Under the pieces are notes generated by a model. That model ran no database searches. It saw nothing but the letters and a program-made list of their open reading frames with translations, and was not told the DNA's origin. From positions 1-64,000 of the forward strand of contig NZ_JBHSXH010000011.1 of NCBI RefSeq assembly GCF_042662625.1: a stretch of DNA of 64,000 bases, given 5' to 3'. The first letter of the stretch is position 1. Every line of letters starts with the position of its first letter. The stretch comes from Halopelagius fulvigenes. GTDB taxonomy: Archaea; Halobacteriota; Halobacteria; Halobacteriales; Haloferacaceae. Positions 1-6,880 of this stretch are shown one piece after another. Made by a program: the position numbers and the translations under genes.

Positions 1-876
1 CTGGAGCTGCCGGCTCGTCCGGATGAACTCCTCTTCTTCATCCGAGAGGTCGGCGTCCTCGAAGTAGTAGTCCGCGATCAGTCGGAACCGGCCCTCGTCG
101 ATGGGGTCGATGATGTACGTGCCGTATCCGTCGGCAGTGCCGTACATGTTCACCGTGAAGTTGGGCCAGAAGTAGTGGAACTGCGCCTCGTGCTCGTCGT
201 GGATTCGCAGTTCGTCGTCCACGTCTTGAGCGTGAGTGTAGTGGAGGACCCAGTGGTAGTCGTTGACTTCGAGTTCGGACTCGTTGAGCGAGATTCCTTT
301 GATCCAGTCCTGGTGGTTGGCCTGGCAGTGGTCGCACTCGGAGTAATTGCTGCTGAACACCTTCCAGTTGCACTCAACCTCCGAGACGATCCGACTAGCG
401 TGCTCGTACTCTCCGAGCGGAAGCGATTCGAGCCGGTCTTTCATCACACCTGCCTGCTCCGCCAGCGGCATCGGGTCCTCGCTCAGGTTGACGAAGACTA
501 GCGGTCCGATCGAGTCCACGTGTACCTCTTCACTCCCGGCGAGTTCATCGGTATCGACACCACCGGGCTCCGTCATTGGCGTCTCGGCCACGCGGTTCTG
601 CCCTTCCTCGGGCGAGGAGTTGTGGAACGCCTCAATCGAACCATCGTCGTTTCGGAGGACGATTAGCTGTCGATCGCCGATGGTCCGGGTGAAGTACTGC
701 CCCGCCTCTTCGATGCAGTTGGCGTGCCCGGCGTACACCCAGTACTGGCCGAACACCTTGTCCTTCTCCATCTCGAACACCTCCGGATCGGTGAAATACC
801 TCGCCGGTAGCGCGTTCGACTTCGCCGTGATATCAGGGCTGACAGCCTTCGTCTGGGATTCTCTCCACTGTGTCAT
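1..876 (-). CDS. Rieske-type oxygenase paralogue without its Rieske cluster (partial)
   Basis: The frame is open for 292 codons from the ATG at 876 to the window edge, so the C-terminus is missing. It aligns along its length with the intact oxygenase at 1627-2760; the last 150 or so codons are almost identical in DNA. Residues 81-92, where the neighbour has the first cluster pair (Cys88, His90), read Ser88 and Glu90. A further 41 residues carrying the second pair (Cys112, His115) are deleted. The catalytic-iron motif with two His four residues apart, in the Ser-Glu-Cys-Asp-His context, is kept. I see no frameshift or stop. The protein could still bind mononuclear iron but could not receive electrons through its own cluster. 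It may pair with the intact copy as a mixed trimer, or be a decaying duplicate that stays in frame. Confidence 0.8.
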   Translation of the reverse strand, partial: MTQWRESQTKAVSPDITAKSNALPARYFTDPEVFEMEKDKVFGQYWVYAGHANCIEEAGQYFTRTIGDRQLIVLRNDDGSIEAFHNSSPEEGQNRVAETPMTEPGGVDTDELAGSEEVHVDSIGPLVFVNLSEDPMPLAEQAGVMKDRLESLPLGEYEHASRIVSEVECNWKVFSSNYSECDHCQANHQDWIKGISLNESELEVNDYHWVLHYTHAQDVDDELRIHDEHEAQFHYFWPNFTVNMYGTADGYGTYIIDPIDEGRFRLIADYYFEDADLSDEEEEFIRTSRQLQ

Positions 877-914
877 ACAATTCCTAGGTTGGGGGATTCG
901 ACAAAAAGGGTTCA

Positions 915-948
915 CCCGTGATATGGAGTGTCATTATATCCCCCGGGT
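915..948 (-). promoter_or_regulatory. Promoter and possible operator of the cluster-less Rieske paralogue
   Basis: On the minus strand a TATA-like ATATAATG (about 931-938) is followed by ATCACGGGTGAAC. A five-base inverted repeat, CCCGT at 915-919 and CGGGT at 944-948, brackets the TATA box. The same layout precedes the intact Rieske gene (2799-2829), which suggests shared control. The leader to the ATG would be about 40 bases. The operator role is inferred only from this two-copy conservation. Confidence 0.45.
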
Positions 949-1267
949 ATCGACGGCGGCCTCCCCGTTCCTCTCGACAGAACGGGCCCCGGGTTTTGTC
1001 GCGTGACGGACTTCGAGGTAGGTTCAGGCGTTAATGGTCGTACGGCGACCCGACCGAGTCGAGATACGGATCCAGGCTAAGTCGATAGATCGTTCGCATG
1101 CGTCCTCAGAATTTCGACGCTACGTAGCGCGAAAATTAACGTGGACCGTTCGACCCTCCGAGCCCGAAGACCGATTCGTCAGGGGGGAACTGGTGTCGAA
1201 CGACTGGTCCGGACGGCTCTCGTTCATCTACTGTTCGTTCCGAGCTGGTTGCGAACGGTCGGGGAGA

Positions 1268-1630
1268 TCAGAACGCCCCTAGATGGTCGTCCTGCGGTTC
1301 ATATAGTCCGCCGCTCATTCGTATTTCGTGAATCTCGTCCAGAGTTTGCTTGACCGACTTCCCCCGCTCGCTCATCACTGCCGCGACGACGCCTATGGGA
1401 ACGCCGTTTTCGTACTGTTCTTCGAGTTGACGGACGACGTCCTTGAGATCGTTCTCCGTCTCGATCTCGCCGTTCAGGTCCGGCTTCGCGCGTTCTAACT
1501 CGACGTCGTGCCCCGTCACCCGATAGTGACGCCGGTAGAATTCGACGATTTCGTTCGGGGCATCGGTCTGCCTCGTAACATCGCACTCCGGACAAACGGC
1601 GACGTACTGCGCTTGGTCTTGTGAGCTCAT
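1268..1630 (-). CDS. Small winged-helix protein with an N-terminal CxxC, coupled to the Rieske oxygenase
   Basis: 120 residues. The ATG at 1630 overlaps the TGA of the Rieske gene in an ATGA, so the two are translationally coupled; an upstream in-frame extension is rejected for this reason. A single Cys-Pro-Glu-Cys pair lies near residue 13, and His37 and His43 might complete a metal site. The last 60 residues resemble the small winged-helix domains found at the C-terminus of MCM proteins, ending in a Gly-Leu-Tyr-Glu-Pro wing. The function is unknown. Its position suggests a sensor, chaperone or regulator dedicated to the oxygenase. Confidence 0.65.
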   Translation of the reverse strand: MSSQDQAQYVAVCPECDVTRQTDAPNEIVEFYRRHYRVTGHDVELERAKPDLNGEIETENDLKDVVRQLEEQYENGVPIGVVAAVMSERGKSVKQTLDEIHEIRMSGGLYEPQDDHLGAF

Positions 1631-2760
1631 TTGTCGTAGGCTTCCTGAGCGAGTTGGTGAAATCGGTGGACGGTGTGCTCGTTGGGGCCGAGTTGCGCCT
1701 GGGAGAGCGCACCGGTTCTGAGGCCCTCCCACTGTCGTTCGACCAACTCGAAGTCCTCTTCCTGGAGCTGCCGGCTCGTCCGGATGAACTCCTCTTCTTC
1801 ATCCGAGAGGTCGGCGTCCTCGAAGTAGTAGTCCGCGATCAGTTGGAATCGGCCCTCGTCGATGGGGTCGATGATGTACGTGCCGTATCCGTCGGCGGTG
1901 CCGTACATGTTCACCGTGAAGTTGGGCCAGAAGTAGTGGAACTGCGCCTCGTGCTCGTCGTGGATTCGCAGTTCGTCGTCTACGTCTTGAGCGTGGGTGT
2001 AGTGGAGGACCCAGTGGTAGTCGTTGACTTCGAGTTCGGACTCGTTGAGCGAGATCCCTTTGATCCAGTCCTGATGGTTAGCTTGGCAGTGGTCGCACTC
2101 GGAGTAATTGCTGCTGAACACCTTCCAGTTGCACTCAACCTCTGAGACGATCCGACTGGCGTGCTCGTACTCTCCGAGCGGAAGCGATTCGAGCCGGTCT
2201 TTCATCACACCTGCCTGCTCCGCCAGCGGCATCGGGTCCTCGCTCAGGTTGACGAAGATCAGCGGTCCGACCGAGTCCACGTGTACCGGGTTCAGGGCGT
2301 TCTCTTCGGAATCGAACTCCTGCACGTCGTCGTCTTCGAGGTCAGGGTTCAGGCTGGCCTCCTCGAAGCTCTTGGGCGTGCTCGTTAGTTCTCCGTCGAG
2401 GTCGTACGTCCAGAGGTGGTACGGACACTTGATTCGTCGCGCGTCGCCGGGATCGGTCATTGGCGTGTCCTCGACCATCTTAGAGCCACGGTGGGCGCAG
2501 ACGTTGTCGAACGCCTTGACGTCACCGTCGTGACCGCGGACGATGATTAACTGTCGATCGCCGATGGTGCGGGTGAAGTACTGTCCTTCCTCTTTGATAC
2601 AGTTGGCGTGCCCGGCGTACACCCAGTACTGGCCGAACACCTTGTCCTTCTCCATCTCGAACACTTCCGGGTCAGTGAAGTACTTCGCAGGTAATGCATT
2701 CGATTCCTCTGTGATATCGGAACTCACCGCCTTCGTTCGTGATTCGTCCCACTCTGTCAT
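1627..2760 (-). CDS. Rieske non-heme iron oxygenase, glycine-betaine or related demethylating monooxygenase
   Basis: 377 residues, the usual size for the alpha subunit of a ring-hydroxylating-type oxygenase. The Rieske [2Fe-2S] ligands are visible as Cys88-X-His90 and Cys112-X2-His115. The catalytic domain carries the His-X4-His motif in a Ser-Glu-Cys-Asp-His context, and the third, carboxylate ligand is probably in the Glu-Glu-Asp near residue 335. In this family GbcA removes one methyl of glycine betaine as formaldehyde, and carnitine or stachydrine enzymes are close relatives. The two FAD-GcvT proteins and the BCCT transporter downstream favour a betaine-type quaternary amine. No ferredoxin-type reductase partner (GbcB) is seen in the window, so electrons must come from elsewhere. 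A near-duplicate lacking the cluster follows at 1-876. Confidence 0.85.
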   Translation of the reverse strand: MTEWDESRTKAVSSDITEESNALPAKYFTDPEVFEMEKDKVFGQYWVYAGHANCIKEEGQYFTRTIGDRQLIIVRGHDGDVKAFDNVCAHRGSKMVEDTPMTDPGDARRIKCPYHLWTYDLDGELTSTPKSFEEASLNPDLEDDDVQEFDSEENALNPVHVDSVGPLIFVNLSEDPMPLAEQAGVMKDRLESLPLGEYEHASRIVSEVECNWKVFSSNYSECDHCQANHQDWIKGISLNESELEVNDYHWVLHYTHAQDVDDELRIHDEHEAQFHYFWPNFTVNMYGTADGYGTYIIDPIDEGRFQLIADYYFEDADLSDEEEEFIRTSRQLQEEDFELVERQWEGLRTGALSQAQLGPNEHTVHRFHQLAQEAYDK

Positions 2761-2798
2761 ACACGATCATCAACGAATCATCCATAAAAAACAGTTCG

Positions 2799-2829
2799 CC
2801 CGTGATACTCCACATCAATATATACGGGT
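2799..2829 (-). promoter_or_regulatory. Promoter and possible operator of the intact Rieske gene
   Basis: The minus strand has a TATA-like TATATATT (about 2816-2823) followed by ATCACGGGCGAAC, matching the element before the cluster-less paralogue. CCCGT at 2799-2803 and CGGGT at 2825-2829 form an inverted repeat around the TATA box. A repressor bound there would block TBP. The rest of 2830-3123 holds no gene I can support. Confidence 0.45.
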
Positions 2830-3123
2830 AACTCTCAGGGGGAGGAGTAGGTACCGACAGAGAGGACGCGAAGAACGTCCAAAACCGCGTTGAATCAGCC
2901 ACTCCAACTCTCAGGAAGAGCGGGCTTGAGCTCATAAGCCATGTCACGAGACTAATGTCGTTGACGGAAGAGATCATCGGCTCCTAAATAGGATATCTGT
3001 CTTTCACGTTGTTTCATTGAGAACGCATTTTACCGCCACAGAGTGGTGCTGGTGACTCTCGCGAGTGAATTCATGGCTAGATGCACGAATCACACGGCTG
3101 ACGAAGGTGAGGTGCCAACAGTA

Positions 3124-4365
3124 TCAGTTATTCATTGTACTACTTCGAATTCGGTTGACTATCTCATCCTGAGTGACCTGCTGATCGGAGTGGTGCGAAA
3201 GTCTGCACCTAACGAGGTCGATTAGATTCAGCCGTTTCAGCAACTCCTCCGTGCGTTCTTTGCTAAGATCTAGCTCTCTTTGTACGTCGAATACCGTCAT
3301 AGACGACTCTATCGCGTCCACTAGATCTTCGATTGTGAGACCGTCGGGGAGACCAATCCCGTCGGCGACGAGTTGTATATCCGACAGCGATTCGCTCGGA
3401 TTACTCTCGTCCGTCCGTCTCTGCTGCACCGACTCCATGCCGGGGGACGGCTGTGCTCCCTCGGCCCGTTCTCCGACGTCCGTCTGCTCGTCCGTCTCAT
3501 CTTCGGCGCCACCAACGTCCTCCGTGGCCGAACTCTCGTCGGCCGCCACGGTCTCGCCGACCGTATCATACGTCGACGGCTCGTGGATGTCCGCCTCGAT
3601 CATGTATCGACGGACAGTTTCGGAAGATACTGACGTTTCGATGCACTGAGCCATCTCCTCGAACGTGCGGAAGGAATCGTACAAGTATTGGAGACACTCC
3701 TCGTCCTTGTACAGCGGTATATCCGCGTTTCGCACACCGTCGAGTTCGTTCTCTCCGTCCGTTTGGTCACCTGGCGACTCCGTGCCCTCCGTCAGGGTGC
3801 CCGTCTGCCCGTCAATACCGTTTGGATCATCGGTTTCGGCTACAGTAGTCGTTGCACCACGCTCGTCGGCCGGCGCCGTATCTCCAGCTTCGTCGTTCTC
3901 GGTAACGTCAGACGTCGCAGAGGCGTGAGAGTCCATGGTACAGGGCGTCGACTCATCGGAATGCTGTCGTTCTATCTCGGCCCCGAAGGTGAGCGTGATC
4001 GTCATCACGACGGTGCCACCCTCTGCCACACGAACGCCCTTCTCGACGGTCGATATCTCCTCGGGAACGTACTCACTTAGATTCGGTAACACCGATGGGG
4101 CGAGTTTGACCTGTAGCCCTCCGTCGTCGGTGATTTCCGCCGCCTTCGGCGATGTCACAGCTTCTGAGTTCTCCTTCGAACACAGAGAGATAGGGACGTC
4201 AAGCGTCGCGTTCAACCCCTGCTTGGATTCCCGATCGGGTATCTGCGCTTCGACGTGCTGTATCTCCCCCCCGTCCGACTCGTAGCGCTCGATCACCTGA
4301 GAGAGTTTCCGGAATGAGCCACTGACACCCATGGTACTGTAGGTCACTATTCCAGAGAACGACAT
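3124..4365 (-). CDS. Haloarchaeal protein with N-terminal sensor-like domain and C-terminal helix-turn-helix segments
   Basis: 413 residues. Residues 1-130 form a compact beta-rich domain. Residues 131-225 are low-complexity and rich in Asp, Glu, Thr and Ser. Two predicted helix-turn-helix segments follow, around residues 228-270 and 335-385. I do not recognise a named family. The architecture (putative ligand domain, acidic linker, DNA-binding end) and the position beside the oxygenase and creatininase genes suggest a regulator of this island. A good TATA box lies 27-37 bases before the ATG at 4365, so the start is well supported. Confidence 0.6.
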   Translation of the reverse strand: MSFSGIVTYSTMGVSGSFRKLSQVIERYESDGGEIQHVEAQIPDRESKQGLNATLDVPISLCSKENSEAVTSPKAAEITDDGGLQVKLAPSVLPNLSEYVPEEISTVEKGVRVAEGGTVVMTITLTFGAEIERQHSDESTPCTMDSHASATSDVTENDEAGDTAPADERGATTTVAETDDPNGIDGQTGTLTEGTESPGDQTDGENELDGVRNADIPLYKDEECLQYLYDSFRTFEEMAQCIETSVSSETVRRYMIEADIHEPSTYDTVGETVAADESSATEDVGGAEDETDEQTDVGERAEGAQPSPGMESVQQRRTDESNPSESLSDIQLVADGIGLPDGLTIEDLVDAIESSMTVFDVQRELDLSKERTEELLKRLNLIDLVRCRLSHHSDQQVTQDEIVNRIRSSTMNN

Positions 4366-4391
4366 AACGGTGTACCCGTAGTAAGGAACCC

Positions 4392-4402
4392 ATTTATACC
4401 AC
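4392..4402 (-). promoter_or_regulatory. TATA box of the 413-residue putative regulator
   Basis: The minus strand reads GGTATAAATGG 27-37 bases before the ATG at 4365, the spacing expected for a haloarchaeal promoter with a short or absent leader. Confidence 0.6.
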
Positions 4403-4578
4403 GGTTCTCGAAACGGACGGAGAACAGTAGTTCGAGACGACGGGGGCGCGTCCTCAGAGACTGTGATCGAGACGTCGGACTATAACTGAACGAAACGACG
4501 CTCAACGATTAAACACAATGGGTTCACCGTCTCCCCTCCGATGCCAACAAAGTTCCTACATGTCGGATAAGGTGAAAT

Positions 4579-4585
4579 CTTATAC
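4579..4585 (+). promoter_or_regulatory. TATA box of the creatininase-family gene
   Basis: CTTATAC lies 23-29 bases before the ATG at 4608. This spacing points to a leaderless mRNA and decides the start codon in favour of 4608 over in-frame ATGs at 4518 and 4560. Confidence 0.6.
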
Positions 4586-4607
4586 GCTTCGAGGAAAGCA
4601 CCACTGT

Positions 4608-5345
4608 ATGCAGATTCAGAATGCGACGTGGACCGAGGTTCGCGACACGGACACGAATCTGGCGATGGTGCCGATCGGCAGTACGGAGCAGCATGGCCCC
4701 CACGCCGCGCTGAGTACTGACACCCTCAACGCGGAGACGATCGCCGAGACGGCTGCCGACCAACTCGACGAGCCAGTCGTCGTGTCCCCGGCAGTACCCG
4801 TCAGCATCGCCGAGGAGCATCGGCAGTTCTCAGGGACGCTCTGGACGTCCGAATCGACCTTCAGGTCGTACGTCCGTGACATCGTCAAAAGTTTGGCGTT
4901 CCACGGGTTCGACCGCGTCGTGCTGGTAAACGGTCACGGTGGGAACGTGGCCGCTCTCCGGGAAGTCGCTGGAACGATCACTCGCCACGACGATGCGTAC
5001 GCGGTCCCGTTCACGTGGTTCGAGGAGGTCGGTGAAAACGCCTCTCGTATGGGACACGGCGGCCCCTTGGAGACGGCGTTGCTCCAGTACGCGAATCCGG
5101 ACTACGTGCGCGAGGATCGTCTCGATGACGCGGCGACGGGGGGTAGCCGCCGATGGGGAGACTGGGTAGGACGGGTTAACCTGGCGTTCGACTCGGCCGA
5201 GTTCACCGAGAACGGCGTCGTCGGCGACCCGCGCGAGGCGAGCGTCGGCTTAGGTGAGGACCTCCTTGACGTCGCGAGCGAGATATTAGCAGACCTGCTC
5301 AAAACCATATCCGAACACGATATAGAACGTCCTCCCCACAAGTGA
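4608..5345 (+). CDS. Creatininase-family metal-dependent amidohydrolase
   Basis: 245 residues from the promoter-supported ATG at 4608. The family signatures are clear: a Gly-Ser-Thr-Glu-Gln-His-Gly-Pro-His segment near residue 25 and a following Thr-Asp, which bind the two metals, then Asn-Gly-His-Gly-Gly-Asn near residue 106 and Gly-His-Gly-Gly further on. The family includes creatininase (creatinine to creatine) and peptide- or formamide-processing relatives such as MftE. In this island creatinine to creatine would feed sarcosine, but no creatinase is present, so another small amide linked to methylamine metabolism is equally likely. It stands alone, convergent with the next gene. Confidence 0.8.
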   Translation: MQIQNATWTEVRDTDTNLAMVPIGSTEQHGPHAALSTDTLNAETIAETAADQLDEPVVVSPAVPVSIAEEHRQFSGTLWTSESTFRSYVRDIVKSLAFHGFDRVVLVNGHGGNVAALREVAGTITRHDDAYAVPFTWFEEVGENASRMGHGGPLETALLQYANPDYVREDRLDDAATGGSRRWGDWVGRVNLAFDSAEFTENGVVGDPREASVGLGEDLLDVASEILADLLKTISEHDIERPPHK

Positions 5346-5550
5346 CGCGGACGAGTCTGCTCCGTGGGCTCGTCTGAGAGGCCGCATTTCTCCCCGGCGA
5401 CGGCGCCGCCGACAATAGGATACACAGAAAGAATTCCAGCGCCGGCCGACACGACCGGACGTTCAGCGGATCGAAATAGGATGAACTGAGAGAGGCGAGG
5501 TGTTCAGCGCCTATCGAGCGATCGACGCCGTATCTCCCATCTCTCGTCGA

Positions 5551-5994
5551 TCAGTCGTCGGCTGAGATCGATTTACTTTCAACGACGTCGAGCCACCGTT
5601 CGACCCCGGCTTCGGCGACTTCCCGATCCTGACTCACGGCACCGCCGGAGACTCCGATCGTCCCGACGATCTCGCCGTCGCGCTCGAGAGGGTAGCCGCC
5701 GCCGAAGATCACGATCTTCCCGTCGTCGGTCGTCTGCAGACCGTACAGCGAGTTGCCCGGCTCCGAGGGTTCGGCCAGTTCGTGGGTCGGTGTTTCTAAG
5801 GCGGCCGCGGTGTACGCCTTGTTGCGCGAGATGCTCACGGAAGCGAGCCAAGCACCGTCCATGCGGTGCTGGGCGACGAGGTTCCCCTCGCTGTTGGCGA
5901 CGGTGATCACCATCGGATTGTCGATCTCCTCCGCCTTCTTTTCTGCCGCCTGTATCAGATCCTTTGCTATCTCTAGCGAGATGGATTCTACCAT
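5551..5994 (-). CDS. GlcG/HbpS family protein (DUF336)
   Basis: 147 residues from the ATG at 5994; a TATA-like ACTTATTTGA lies about 27-36 bases before it. The sequence has the family layout: an N-terminal helix, the Asn-Ser-Glu-Gly-Asn-Leu-Val turn, an Arg-Asn-Lys-Ala-Tyr-Thr-Ala-Ala helix, and a glycine-rich Phe-Gly-Gly-Gly-Tyr-Pro stretch before Val-Gly-Thr-Ile-Gly-Val-Ser-Gly. Members bind heme or small ligands (HbpS) or sit in glycolate and other catabolic operons (GlcG) with no fixed reaction. The role here is unknown, but it is commonly found beside oxidative catabolic genes. Confidence 0.8.
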   Translation of the reverse strand: MVESISLEIAKDLIQAAEKKAEEIDNPMVITVANSEGNLVAQHRMDGAWLASVSISRNKAYTAAALETPTHELAEPSEPGNSLYGLQTTDDGKIVIFGGGYPLERDGEIVGTIGVSGGAVSQDREVAEAGVERWLDVVESKSISADD

Positions 5995-6499
5995 TCCATG
6001 TATATGGTAAAATGTCGCCGTCAAATAAGTTGTCATCGGCCCCTGCCGTGAGAGACGGTCGTGAGAGTTCTGCGTCGCGAATTGCGGACGGTCAGCGGGT
6101 CTCCATGCCGAGTAGAGTAGGAGTTGATCACAGCGCAGAGACGCGGATAGTGACCCTGATCCTCGTGGTCCATTCCGATCACCAAAACATTTCGACACTC
6201 GAACACGCTATGTTTTTCGGGAATACCGTCGCTCGGTAGACACGATTGTAGCCGAGCGAGTGCTGGAAACGGACAGGGAGATGACGGTGATATCCCTGTC
6301 ATTCCCTCGGAAACGCGGAGGTTGCTATCCCTAACCCGCCAGACCGAGGCACATGCGACCGAAAAGAGGGCCGTGCACGCGTTCGAGCCTACGAACGGCG
6401 TTCTAACGCCGACTCACGAACCGCAGTTCGGAGGCGAACTCCGTTCCCAAGATCGCCAGTCTCGTTATCGACGAGTAGACGGTCGAACAGGACAACGCT
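5995..6499. other. Intergenic region without a supported gene
   Basis: The left end holds the promoter of the GlcG-like gene. The rest shows short overlapping frames with no recognisable protein. It runs into the decayed FAD-GcvT remnant at 6500 and may include unrecognisable parts of it. Confidence 0.4.
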
Positions 6500-6700
6500 T
6501 AACGAACGGCAATGGATCCATCAGATACATCAACGCCTCACATCCAGCTCCACCGTCACACCCGGATCGCGCACACTTGCGTTCTGCCGGAGTACACAGA
6601 ACCTTGGGATCGATGTCGAGAACTTGTACAAGGGTGAGTGCGACGACACCGCTACCCACGAGAAGCTCTTTGCTGGTGGCCGACCAGAGAATCGAGTAGT
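6500..6700 (+). pseudogene. Remnant of the 3' end of a third dimethylglycine/sarcosine-oxidase-like gene
   Basis: The DNA aligns base by base, without long gaps, with the last 200 bases of the intact gene at 19489-22062: the stretch around the Asp-Glu-Pro-Ile-Gly-Tyr codons near 6508-6535, and the Glu-Tyr-Ala-Glu-Pro codons to the end at 6577-6700. It is broken by frameshifts and a stop. It lies just before an intact paralogue in the same orientation, so it is probably the tail of a lost tandem copy. Confidence 0.6.
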
Positions 6701-6850
6701 GGTTATACATCATCTCACATTCATGTTGTGGTTGATGCGCTATTCAGCCGTGATATATGACCCTGTGAGGACACCCAGTTTCCGGATACGACGGCGATAG
6801 AGGGGCTCTCCCGACCGATCTTGGGGTGAGGATATCCGAGAGCACCGGTG

Positions 6851-6860
6851 TATTTAACAT
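6851..6860 (+). promoter_or_regulatory. TATA box of the first FAD-GcvT gene
   Basis: TATTTAACAT is centred about 26 bases before the GTG at 6881. The spacing favours transcription starting at or next to that codon. Confidence 0.55.
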
Positions 6861-6880
6861 ACCGACGGTGACAATCGATT

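Noticed and set aside
6322..6699. A 125-codon plus-strand frame upstream of the first FAD-GcvT gene
   Set aside because: Its second half lies over the decayed FAD-GcvT tail in the wrong frame, so it is not a gene of its own.
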